Shown here piece after piece: positions 1 through 7,518 of a DNA stretch of 64,000 nucleotides. The notes beneath the pieces were generated by a model, which was not told where the DNA came from, made no database searches, and saw nothing but the letters and a program-made list of their open reading frames with translations. Numbering within the stretch: the stretch's first letter is position 1; each line of letters begins with the position of its first letter. A program made the translations under genes and the position numbers. Location: contig JBOFYY010000159.1 in assembly GCA_051654905.1 (NCBI GenBank), positions 186,001-250,000 of the forward strand. The letters run 5' to 3'. Source of the DNA: JBOFIQ01 sp051654905. Lineage in GTDB: Bacteria > Actinomycetota > Actinomycetes > Propionibacteriales > Propionibacteriaceae.

Positions 1-42
1 GACGGTGTGTTCGCGTGGGTTCTACTGCGCCTCTTTGGCTGA
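1..42 (+). CDS. secE: SecE C-terminus (partial)
   Basis: Frame 1 reads 13 codons ending ...VFAWVLLRLFG and a TGA at 40-42. This fits the end of the single C-terminal membrane helix of SecE, the small subunit of the SecYEG translocase. The gene directly precedes nusG, as in nearly all bacteria; that synteny is the main support because only 13 residues are visible. The 5' part lies outside the window. Confidence 0.7.
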   Translation, partial: DGVFAWVLLRLFG

Positions 43-71
43 GCGCGCCCCGTCTGCAGAAAGGTATTCCT

Positions 72-944
72 ATGACCGACATGCGTGACGAGTTCGACGC
101 TATCGACGTTGATCTCAATCTCGATACCACTCCCGTGGAAGATATATCTGACGATATTGTGCTCGACTTGGACGATGACGATAGTGAACCAGTTGAAGAA
201 AGCGAATTGAATTTCGATTTTGATGCAACTGTTGAAGAGGTTAAAGAAGATCTGACGCCGCTAGATTTAGGCGAAGACGCACCTACTGTTGTCGAGGATT
301 CTGCTACCGATTCAGATCTTAGCCCAGAACACTCTGCTGGTATTGAGCTGGCGATGGAGGAGCTACGAGATCGGTTAGCTAGCCAGCCAGGTGATTGGTA
401 TGTAATTCATACCTATTCTGGTATGGAAAATCGTGTTAAGCAGAACTTGGAAAGCCGTGTTAAGACGCAGAACGTCGAAGATGAGATCTTCGAAGCTGTT
501 GTTCCCACCGAACAAGTTGATGAACTGCGTGGCAATCAGAAGAAGACGATTACTCGCACAGTTCTCCCCGGATATGTTCTAGTTCGGATGGATTTGACTG
601 ATAAGTCATGGGCAGTTGTACGACAGACCCCGTCGGTTACGGGCTTTGTAGGACATGCTCAGTCTCCTGTCCCAATCAGTATTGAGGACGTCGAGAAGAT
701 GCTTGCTCCTTCGGTTATCGCTGCAGCTACTCAAGCTACAACGGGTAAGCCGATGAAGCGTAAGATCGAAGTTGCTGACTACAAAGTTGGCGATTCGGTT
801 CAGGTGGATGATGGCGCTTTCGCAGGCGTGCATGCTTCCATCGTTGAGATCAATCCGCATAATCAGCGAGTTAAGGTACTGGTCGAGATCCTCGGCCGCG
901 AGACACCTATTGATCTCACATTTGCCCAGATCAAGAAGATCTAG
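72..944 (+). CDS. nusG: Transcription termination/antitermination factor NusG
   Basis: NusG binds RNA polymerase, affects pausing and Rho termination, and couples transcription to translation. The ATG at 72 is chosen because AGAAAGG sits just upstream (58-64) and secE ends at 42; an in-frame upstream codon at 15 would overlap secE. The protein is 290 aa. Residues 1 to about 105 are a very acidic, low-complexity extension with runs of Asp and Glu. The NGN domain starts at about 108 (GDWYVIHTYSGMENRVKQNL) and a KOW domain with GAFAGVHASI fills about 235-290. Acidic N-terminal extensions are usual in actinobacterial NusG; this one is long. A separate promoter seems to follow before rplK. Confidence 0.96.
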   Translation: MTDMRDEFDAIDVDLNLDTTPVEDISDDIVLDLDDDDSEPVEESELNFDFDATVEEVKEDLTPLDLGEDAPTVVEDSATDSDLSPEHSAGIELAMEELRDRLASQPGDWYVIHTYSGMENRVKQNLESRVKTQNVEDEIFEAVVPTEQVDELRGNQKKTITRTVLPGYVLVRMDLTDKSWAVVRQTPSVTGFVGHAQSPVPISIEDVEKMLAPSVIAAATQATTGKPMKRKIEVADYKVGDSVQVDDGAFAGVHASIVEINPHNQRVKVLVEILGRETPIDLTFAQIKKI

Positions 945-978
945 GTTACTCTAGGAAGTCGTTCTACTCTGTTATGAG

Positions 979-1007
979 TAAAACGCTCTAAGGCGCAGGT
1001 ATATAAT
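979..1007 (+). promoter_or_regulatory. Putative promoter of rplK-rplA
   Basis: A perfect -10 hexamer TATAAT lies at 1002-1007, 40 bases before the rplK start. The -35 match at 979-984 (TAAAAC) is poor, so this rests mainly on the -10 element. Confidence 0.4.
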
Positions 1008-1046
1008 CGTCGTCTTAGAAGAACTATCAACAGCAAGGACCCAACC

Positions 1047-1478
1047 ATGCCTCCCAAGAAGAAGGTTGCAGCGATCGTCAAGGTTGCCTTGAACGCTGGC
1101 GCTGCTACCCCCGCACCGCCGGTCGGTACCGCTCTCGGCCCGCACGGCGTTAACATCATGGAATTCTGCAAGGCGTACAACGCTCAGACAGAAGCCATGC
1201 GTGGCAACGTTATCCCCGTTGAAATTACCATCTACGAGGATCGTACATTCACCTTCATTACGAAGACCCCACCAGCTGCTGAGATGATCAAAAAGGCTGC
1301 CGGTCTACAGAAGGGTTCGCCAATTCCGCATAAAGACAAGGTCGGCAAAGTTACTGCCGCTCAGATTCGCGAAATTGCCGAAACTAAGATGCCCGACCTT
1401 AACGCCAATGACGTTGAGGCTGCTATGAAGATCATCGCCGGTACTGCCCGTTCCATGGGCGTTACGGTCGAAGACTAA
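1047..1478 (+). CDS. rplK: 50S ribosomal protein L11
   Basis: L11 binds the GTPase-associated region of 23S rRNA and forms the base of the L7/L12 stalk. The 143-aa product is of usual length. It has the N-terminal sequence MPPKKKVAAIVKVALNAGAA, the proline-rich PAPPVGTALGPHGVNIMEFC segment (binding site of thiopeptide antibiotics together with rRNA) and the C-terminal RNA-binding domain ending GTARSMGVTVED. The ATG follows AAGGA at about 1035. The next gene is rplA, as in the classic L11 operon. Confidence 0.98.
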   Translation: MPPKKKVAAIVKVALNAGAATPAPPVGTALGPHGVNIMEFCKAYNAQTEAMRGNVIPVEITIYEDRTFTFITKTPPAAEMIKKAAGLQKGSPIPHKDKVGKVTAAQIREIAETKMPDLNANDVEAAMKIIAGTARSMGVTVED

Positions 1479-1566
1479 TTTTTCTTTGATCTGTTTCTGA
1501 CAGATCGTCATTACAGTGGGGGAGCCAAGCGCGGCTCACACCACGACTGGTTGAAAGGAAACCAGC

Positions 1567-2271
1567 ATGAAGCGCAGTAAGGGTTACAAGGCGGCAGCCG
1601 AAAAATTCGACGCCGCTCAGCTCCATTCCGCTGAGGCTGCTCTAGAAGCTGTCAAGGCTGGAGCTAGCAAGAAATTTGACGAGACGATTGACGTGGCTAT
1701 GCGCCTAGGTGTCGATCCTCGTAAAGCCGATCAGATGGTTCGCGGTACGGTCAACCTCCCCAACGGTACTGGCAAGACGGCAAGGGTCCTCGTCTTCGCT
1801 AATGGTGCTAAGGCTGAGGAAGCTCGTGCAGCTGGCGCTGATGAGGTCGGTGGTGATGAGCTGATCGATAAGGTCGCCGCTGGATACCTTGATTTCGACG
1901 CCGTTGTTGCTACTCCTGATCTCATGGGTAAGGTAGGTCGTCTTGGTCGCGTCCTCGGCCCGCGTAGCCTAATGCCAAACCCCAAGACCGGTACGGTCAC
2001 TATGGATGTGGCTAAAGCTGTTACTGATATCAAGGGCGGCAAGATTGAGTTCCGCGTGGATCGTCACTCGAACCTTCACTTCATTGTAGGAAAAGCTTCC
2101 TTCTCCGCTGAGAAGCTTGCTGAAAACTACTTTGCTGCTCTTGAAGAGATCCTGCGTCTCAAGCCGTCGGCTGCCAAAGGTCGCTACATCTCGAAGATCG
2201 TTGTATCTTCTACGATGGGTCCTGGTATCGCTATCGATCCTGCTAAGACCAAGCCAGAAGGTCAGGCTTAA
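1567..2271 (+). CDS. rplA: 50S ribosomal protein L1
   Basis: L1 forms the mobile L1 stalk at the E site and in many bacteria represses its own operon. The protein is 234 aa, the usual size, starting MKRSKGYKAAAEKFD, with the hallmark stretch GRLGRVLGPRSLMPNPKTGT near residue 130 and a C-terminal domain ending in VVSSTMGPG. AAAGGAAA lies just before the ATG. It is followed by a strong intrinsic terminator, so the L11-L1 transcript ends here. Confidence 0.98.
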   Translation: MKRSKGYKAAAEKFDAAQLHSAEAALEAVKAGASKKFDETIDVAMRLGVDPRKADQMVRGTVNLPNGTGKTARVLVFANGAKAEEARAAGADEVGGDELIDKVAAGYLDFDAVVATPDLMGKVGRLGRVLGPRSLMPNPKTGTVTMDVAKAVTDIKGGKIEFRVDRHSNLHFIVGKASFSAEKLAENYFAALEEILRLKPSAAKGRYISKIVVSSTMGPGIAIDPAKTKPEGQA

Positions 2272-2285
2272 TCACTAGCTTGTTG

Positions 2286-2328
2286 ACAGTGCTCCTCAGC
2301 TTTTTGGCTAGGGAGCACTGTTCTTTTT
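2286..2328 (+). terminator. Rho-independent terminator after rplA
   Basis: ACAGTGCTCC (2286-2295) pairs with GGAGCACTGT (2312-2321), with an inner AGC/GCT pairing, and a T-rich tail follows at 2321-2328. It separates rplKA from rplJL. Confidence 0.9.
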
Positions 2329-2368
2329 AGGTAGTAGCTAAAAAGTCCGATGGATAATTTCCTCGACT

Positions 2369-2396
2369 TTGCTGATTGATATAAATCGCGTAGTAT
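2369..2396 (+). promoter_or_regulatory. Putative promoter of rplJ-rplL
   Basis: TTGCTG (2369-2374) and TAGTAT (2391-2396) are 16 bases apart and lie about 170 bases before rplJ, downstream of the rplA terminator. It is the best pair by eye in this gap. Confidence 0.4.
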
Positions 2397-2399
2397 GGA

Positions 2400-2560
2400 T
2401 AGAGCCGAAGATCGCTGGTTGCTGCATGCAGCACTAAATCCGCTACGGAGCCCGCGCAGGCGTGTGTTTAAAGAGAAGAGATTCCCTTGAGCCCCGTGCC
2501 TGTGCGCCGGGGCTTTTTTGTTCCAGTTTTCGAGGCATCAACTATGGAAGTGGGAAGGAG
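2400..2560 (+). promoter_or_regulatory. L10-type ribosomal protein leader with attenuator
   Basis: This is the untranslated leader between the putative promoter and rplJ. It holds a GCTGCATGCAGC self-complementary element at about 2420 and, at 2491-2519, a complete intrinsic terminator: GCCCCG pairs with CGGGGC, followed by six T. A terminator inside a leader, 47 bases before the start codon, points to attenuation. L10 leaders bound by L10(L12)4 are known in many bacteria; calling this one a member is inference from position and layout. Confidence 0.6.
2491..2519 (+). terminator. Attenuator hairpin in the rplJ leader
   Basis: GCCCCG (2491-2496) and CGGGGC (2508-2513) form a stem over an 11-base loop, followed by TTTTTT (2514-2519). 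Because rplJ and rplL lie downstream with no other clear promoter, it is likely conditional rather than constitutive. Confidence 0.7.
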
Positions 2561-2565
2561 ACCCA

Positions 2566-3222
2566 ATGGCGAGGCCGGACAAGGCAGCCGCGGTCAAGGA
2601 GTTGACGGAGCTATTCGCCAACTCGGATGCCGCAGTGCTGACCGAGTATCGCGGACTCACGGTCAAGGATTTGAAGACGCTTCGTCGATCCTTGGGTGAG
2701 ACTGCCACCTACGCCGTTGCGAAGAACACTCTGGCCCAGATTGCTGCCAAGGATGCCGGAATTGAGGGGCTCGAAGAGCAACTCACCGGTCCTACTGCTA
2801 TCGCCTTTATTTCTGGCGATGTAGCTTCGGTAGCTAAGGGCTTGAAGAACTTCGCGAAGGACAATCCGCTTCTGGTCATCAAGGGCGGTGTCATGGATGG
2901 TCAAGTCCTCGACGCCGATGCCGTCAAGAAACTCGCTGATCTTGAATCGCGCGAGGTACTGCTGGCCAAGATGGCTGGTGCGATGAAGGGCTCGCTACAG
3001 AACGCTGTATCTCTGTTTGCTGCTCCACTCGCGACGGCTGCTCGTGTCTTCGGTGCGCTCGAGCGCACCGCAGCCGAGAACCCTTCAATCATCGGTGGTG
3101 CCGGACAGGCCCCTGTGGTTGCAGACGAGAAGCTTGCTGAAGCTGCTGCTTCAGCCCCGGTATCGGAGGCTGCCGCCGTCGATACCAATACCGATGCAGC
3201 TGATGCTGCTGAGGCCAACTGA
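2566..3222 (+). CDS. rplJ: 50S ribosomal protein L10
   Basis: L10 anchors the L7/L12 dimers to the ribosome. The start is set at the ATG at 2566 (MARPDKAAAVKELTEL), which follows GGGAAGGAG and matches the family N-terminus; the longer open frame from 2518 would begin inside the attenuator. The product is 218 aa against about 170-175 in most bacteria. The extra part is an Ala/Glu/Asp-rich tail after about residue 172 (PVVADEKLAEAAASAPVSE onward). It forms an operon with rplL, 44 bases downstream. Confidence 0.97.
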   Translation: MARPDKAAAVKELTELFANSDAAVLTEYRGLTVKDLKTLRRSLGETATYAVAKNTLAQIAAKDAGIEGLEEQLTGPTAIAFISGDVASVAKGLKNFAKDNPLLVIKGGVMDGQVLDADAVKKLADLESREVLLAKMAGAMKGSLQNAVSLFAAPLATAARVFGALERTAAENPSIIGGAGQAPVVADEKLAEAAASAPVSEAAAVDTNTDAADAAEAN

Positions 3223-3266
3223 TCGCGGCTGAGGCTGCACAAAAAACCTAAGGGAAGGAAGCCATC

Positions 3267-3656
3267 ATGGCGAAGCTGAGCAATGAAGAGCTCATCGAGG
3301 CTTTCAAGGAAATGTCGCTCATCGAGCTCTCTGAGTTCGTGAAGCTCTTCGAAGATACCTTCGAGGTCACCGCTGCCGCTCCGGTTGCCGTTGCCGCTGC
3401 AGTTCCTGCTGCTGCTGGTGGCAGCGAAGGTGGCGCTGAGGAGAAGGATTCCTTCGACGTCATTCTTGAGACCGCTGGCGACAAGAAGATCGGTGTTATC
3501 AAGGAGGTGCGCGCGCTCACCAACCTCGGTCTGAAGGAGGCTAAGGATCTGGTTGAGGGTGCACCGAAGGCTATCCTCGAGGGCGTCAAGAAGGACGTTG
3601 CTGAGAAGGCCAAGGAGCAGCTTGAGGCTGCTGGCGCCACCATCACCCTCAAGTGA
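3267..3656 (+). CDS. rplL: 50S ribosomal protein L7/L12
   Basis: This stalk protein recruits the translational GTPases. It is 129 aa: an N-terminal dimerisation domain (MAKLSNEELIEAFKEMSLIE), an Ala-rich hinge at about 34-55, and the globular C-terminal domain with the factor-binding stretch KKIGVIKEVRALTNLGLKEA, ending AGATITLK. GGAAGGAAG lies before the ATG. A strong terminator follows, so rpoB is transcribed separately or only by read-through. Confidence 0.98.
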   Translation: MAKLSNEELIEAFKEMSLIELSEFVKLFEDTFEVTAAAPVAVAAAVPAAAGGSEGGAEEKDSFDVILETAGDKKIGVIKEVRALTNLGLKEAKDLVEGAPKAILEGVKKDVAEKAKEQLEAAGATITLK

Positions 3657-3697
3657 TTTGGCGCTGCATCTTGCAGCATTATGAGCTCTAAAGCTCT

Positions 3698-3737
3698 ACG
3701 AAAGGCGATCCATTCTCGGATCGCCTTTCGTGCTTTT
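3698..3737 (+). terminator. Rho-independent terminator after rplL
   Basis: ACGAAAGGCGATCC (3698-3711) pairs perfectly with GGATCGCCTTTCGT (3718-3731), followed by GCTTTTCT. It separates the rplJL and rpoBC units. Confidence 0.88.
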
Positions 3738-3985
3738 CTAAAATAAAATTCTTCTTTTTCGGCGCGCCGCTGCCTAAATACTTACTTTTTAGCTCGGAGT
3801 TGCGTATTCTCGTGGCGGCGAGTCAATGGCGACTCGTTACCTGCTGCGTGACTCTTCGATTTGCGTAGTGCGCTTATTTGCACTAACGTAGTTTTTTGCC
3901 CCATCGCTATATGGGTGATCCGTATCATCTTTCGGATCACCTTGCACGCAACATACCCCAATCGGGTGCTTGGAAGGAACCAGTC
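3738..3985 (+). promoter_or_regulatory. rpoB upstream/leader region
   Basis: This 248-base non-coding gap must hold the rpoBC promoter, since rplL ends in a terminator. No clean -35/-10 pair stands out; TATTCT at 3805-3810 is a weak candidate. Two hairpins are visible: TAGTGC/GCACTA (3866-3885), followed seven bases later by TTTTTT, and GGTGATCC/GGATCACC (3914-3941). Either could act in the leader. Confidence 0.45.
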
Positions 3986-6900
3986 TTGGCCGCCTCGCGC
4001 AATGCGTCGAAGAACACCCACGTTATCTCATCCACTGGCCGTATCTCGTTCGCGAAGATCGCTGAGCCGATGGAAGTACCGAACCTTCTCGACCTTCAGG
4101 TCGAATCGTTCGATTGGCTTATTGGAAATGAGAAGTGGCACCAGCGCGTCGATAACGCGCTTGCCGCTGGTCGTACCGACGTGAATACAAAGTCCGGGCT
4201 TACGGAGATCTTTGAGGAGATCTCTCCCATTGAGGACTTTTCTCAGACTATGAGTCTGTCATTCTCAGAGCCGCGCTTTGAGGATCCTAAAGCCACCGTG
4301 GAGGAATGTCGCGATCGTGACATCACCTACGCGGCGCCTTTGCATGTCAAAGCAGAATTCATGAACAACGAAACTGGTGAAATCAAGGGCCAGACCGTTT
4401 TCATGGGAGAGTTCCCGTTGATGACCCCGCAAGGGACTTTCGTCATCAACGGTACCGAGCGCGTCGTTGTGTCGCAGCTCGTACGTTCTCCTGGTGTCTA
4501 CTTTGAGCAGACTCCCGACAAGACCTCGGATAAGGATATCTTCACTTGTAAGATCATTCCTTCACGTGGTGCATGGCTAGAATTTGAAGTAGATAAGCGC
4601 GACTTAGTTGGCGTTCGTCTAGACCGTAAGCGTAAGCAGAACGTCACAGTTTTGCTTAAGGCTCTGGGCTGGACTAACGACCAGATCCTCGAGGAGTTTG
4701 GCGAGTTCGAGTCAATGCGTATCACCTTGGAGAAGGATCACGTATCCACTCAAGATGAAGCTCTTCTCGATATTTACCGTAAACTTCGTCCTGGTGAACC
4801 ACCAACCCGCGAAGCTGCTCAGCAGCTGCTAGAGAATTACTACTTCAACCCGAAGCGTTATGACACCGCTAAGGTTGGTCGTTACAAGATCAACAAAAAG
4901 CTGGGGCTAAATCTGCCGTTCGACCAGCAGGTACTAACCACCGACGATATCGTTCGCGCTATCAAGTTCGTGGTTGCTCTCCATGAGGGTCGTACTGATC
5001 TTGATGGCCTCATTATCGAAGCCGACGACATTGACCACTTCGGTAACCGTCGCCTTCGTACCGTTGGTGAGTTGATCCAGAATCAGCTTCGCACCGGTCT
5101 TGGTCGTATGGAGCGTGTTGTTCGCGATCGTATGACCACTCAGGATATTGAGGCGATTACTCCGCAAACATTGATCAATATCCGTCCTGTGGTTGCAGCG
5201 CTGAAAGAGTTCTTTGGAACTTCGCAGCTGTCGCAGTTTATGGACCAGAACAACCCGCTTTCAGAGCTGACGCATAAGCGTCGTCTTTCAGCTCTAGGAC
5301 CTGGTGGTTTGTCTCGCGATCGTGCTGGCATGGAAGTTCGTGACGTTCACCCGTCGCACTACGGACGTATGTGCCCGATCGAAACTCCTGAAGGCCCCAA
5401 TATCGGTTTGATTGGTTCTCTAGCATCTTTCGCTCGCGTTAATGCTTTTGGTTTCATCGAGACCCCATACCGTAAGTGTGTCGATGGCAAAGTAACCGAT
5501 CAGATCGATTACTTGAGCGCAGATGAAGAAGATCGTTTCATAGTGGCACAGGCTAACGCTGTCCTTGATGAAAATGGTTGTTTCGCGGAAGAGCGCGTAT
5601 TAGTACGCGTGCGCCATGGAGATATCGACACCGTGCCACCAACAGAGGTCGATTATATGGACGTTTCGCCACGTCAGATGGTCTCTGTAGCTACAGCGTT
5701 AATTCCATTCCTTGAGCATGACGATGCTTCGCGAGCCTTGATGGGCGCCAACATGCAGCGTCAGGCAGTGCCGCTAATTAAGAATGAGGCACCTTTTGTT
5801 GGTACCGGTATGGAGTATCGTTCCGCAGTTGACGTCGGCGAGGTAACTCTTGCTGAGAAGGCTGGTGTAGTCACTAGCGTTTCAGCAGATCTCATTGACG
5901 TTGCTTGTGATGATGGCACTTACCAGACTTACAAACTTTCCAAGTTCCGTCGCTCGAACGCTGGAACCTGCACGAACCAGCGTCCACTAGTTGCCCCAGG
6001 GCAGCGAGTTGAGGTTGGCGTGCCTTTGGCTGATGGTCCGTGTACCGATCAAGGCGAAATGGCTCTTGGACGGAACATGCTTGTAGCCTTCATGCCTTGG
6101 GAAGGGCATAACTACGAGGATGCCATCATTCTTTCGCAGCGAATTGTGCAAGAAGATGTCCTAACCTCGATTCATATCGAGGAGCATGAGGTTGATGCTC
6201 GTGACACCAAACTTGGTGCCGAAGAGATCACTCGGGATATCCCCAACGTCGGTGAAGATATGCTTGCCAATCTTGACGAGCGTGGCATCATCCGTATCGG
6301 TGCTGAGGTCACAACTGGCGATATTTTAGTAGGTAAGGTCACCCCGAAGGGTGAAACCGAACTTACACCAGAAGAACGTCTGTTGCGCGCCATCTTTGGC
6401 GAAAAGGCTCGTGAAGTTCGCGATACTTCGATGCGCGTTCCGCACGGTGAGACTGGCGTTGTTATCGGCGTTCGTATCTTCGATCGTGAAGAGGGCGACG
6501 AACTTCCTCCAGGCGTGAACCAAATGGTTCGGGTCCATGTTGCGCAGAAGCGTAAGATTTCTGATGGTGACAAGCTCGCTGGTCGCCACGGAAATAAGGG
6601 TGTTATTTCCAAGATTCTTCCGGTAGAAGATATGCCATTCCTTGAGGATGGAACTCCGGTCGATATTGTTCTGAACCCCCTTGGTGTTCCTTCTCGAATG
6701 AACATCGGTCAGGTATTGGAAACCCACCTTGGCTGGATCGCTAAGACTGGTTGGGATATTACTGAATCGGAAGAGCCGTGGGCTAAGCGCCTGATCGAGC
6801 TGGGGCTAGGTTCTATGCCTGGTAACCAGATCGTTGCTACGCCAGTCTTCGACGGCGCTACTGAGGAAGAAATTACTGGTCTTCTTGGTTACTCCAACCC

Positions 6901-7462
6901 AACTCGCGACGGTATCCGTATCGTCGACGAGGGCGGTAAGGCGCAACTATTCGACGGTCGTACCGGCGAGCCTTTCCCAGCTAAAACTGGTATCGGCTAC
7001 ATGTACATGTTGAAGCTGCACCACTTGGTAGATGACAAGATTCACGCTCGTTCAACGGGTCCATACTCGATGATCACCCAGCAGCCACTTGGTGGTAAAG
7101 CACAGTTCGGTGGTCAGCGTTTTGGTGAGATGGAAGTTTGGGCGCTTGAGGCATACGGTGCCGCCTGGGCACTCCAAGAGCTCCTTACCATCAAATCTGA
7201 TGATGTCTCGGGCCGCGTGAAAGTTTATGAAGCCATTGTTAAGGGCGAAAATATCCCTGAACCAGGAATCCCTGAATCATTCAAGGTTTTGGTCAAGGAA
7301 ATGAAGTCGCTCTGCCTTAGCGTCGATGTTCTATCGAGCGACGGCAGCATCGTCGAACTCCGTGACGTGGAAGATGATTACCGCGCTTCGGATGATTTCG
7401 GCATCGACCTGTCCCGTCGTCCCGGTGGCGCCGATAGCTTCGTCGCCGTTGAAGAAGTCTGA
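3986..7462 (+). CDS. rpoB: DNA-directed RNA polymerase beta subunit
   Basis: Beta forms half of the catalytic cleft and the rifampicin pocket. I set the start at the TTG at 3986: it follows GGAAGGAA by a good spacing and gives LAASRNASKN..., like the TTG-started rpoB of mycobacteria; a longer open frame reaches back to 3896 through the leader hairpin. The protein is 1158 aa. The rifampicin-resistance region at about residues 410-440 reads SQLSQFMDQNNPLSELTHKR then RRLSALGPGGL, the drug-sensitive form. The hybrid-binding GRHGNKGV and the GGKAQFGGQRFGEMEVWALE stretch are intact. rpoC follows after 56 bases. Confidence 0.97.
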   Translation: MAASRNASKNTHVISSTGRISFAKIAEPMEVPNLLDLQVESFDWLIGNEKWHQRVDNALAAGRTDVNTKSGLTEIFEEISPIEDFSQTMSLSFSEPRFEDPKATVEECRDRDITYAAPLHVKAEFMNNETGEIKGQTVFMGEFPLMTPQGTFVINGTERVVVSQLVRSPGVYFEQTPDKTSDKDIFTCKIIPSRGAWLEFEVDKRDLVGVRLDRKRKQNVTVLLKALGWTNDQILEEFGEFESMRITLEKDHVSTQDEALLDIYRKLRPGEPPTREAAQQLLENYYFNPKRYDTAKVGRYKINKKLGLNLPFDQQVLTTDDIVRAIKFVVALHEGRTDLDGLIIEADDIDHFGNRRLRTVGELIQNQLRTGLGRMERVVRDRMTTQDIEAITPQTLINIRPVVAALKEFFGTSQLSQFMDQNNPLSELTHKRRLSALGPGGLSRDRAGMEVRDVHPSHYGRMCPIETPEGPNIGLIGSLASFARVNAFGFIETPYRKCVDGKVTDQIDYLSADEEDRFIVAQANAVLDENGCFAEERVLVRVRHGDIDTVPPTEVDYMDVSPRQMVSVATALIPFLEHDDASRALMGANMQRQAVPLIKNEAPFVGTGMEYRSAVDVGEVTLAEKAGVVTSVSADLIDVACDDGTYQTYKLSKFRRSNAGTCTNQRPLVAPGQRVEVGVPLADGPCTDQGEMALGRNMLVAFMPWEGHNYEDAIILSQRIVQEDVLTSIHIEEHEVDARDTKLGAEEITRDIPNVGEDMLANLDERGIIRIGAEVTTGDILVGKVTPKGETELTPEERLLRAIFGEKAREVRDTSMRVPHGETGVVIGVRIFDREEGDELPPGVNQMVRVHVAQKRKISDGDKLAGRHGNKGVISKILPVEDMPFLEDGTPVDIVLNPLGVPSRMNIGQVLETHLGWIAKTGWDITESEEPWAKRLIELGLGSMPGNQIVATPVFDGATEEEITGLLGYSNPTRDGIRIVDEGGKAQLFDGRTGEPFPAKTGIGYMYMLKLHHLVDDKIHARSTGPYSMITQQPLGGKAQFGGQRFGEMEVWALEAYGAAWALQELLTIKSDDVSGRVKVYEAIVKGENIPEPGIPESFKVLVKEMKSLCLSVDVLSSDGSIVELRDVEDDYRASDDFGIDLSRRPGGADSFVAVEEV

Positions 7463-7518
7463 GTTAACGCTCAGTCAACCGACACTAACTCAGACGACCC
7501 CAAGGAAAGAGAAGCAAC

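Noticed and set aside
3896..3985. RpoB extension from 3896
   Set aside because: It passes through the leader hairpin at 3914-3941; the TTG at 3986 has a good SD and the actinobacterial N-terminus.
6172..6727. Open frames antisense to rpoB
   Set aside because: Shadows of rpoB; low-complexity Ser/Arg/Pro products with no known match.
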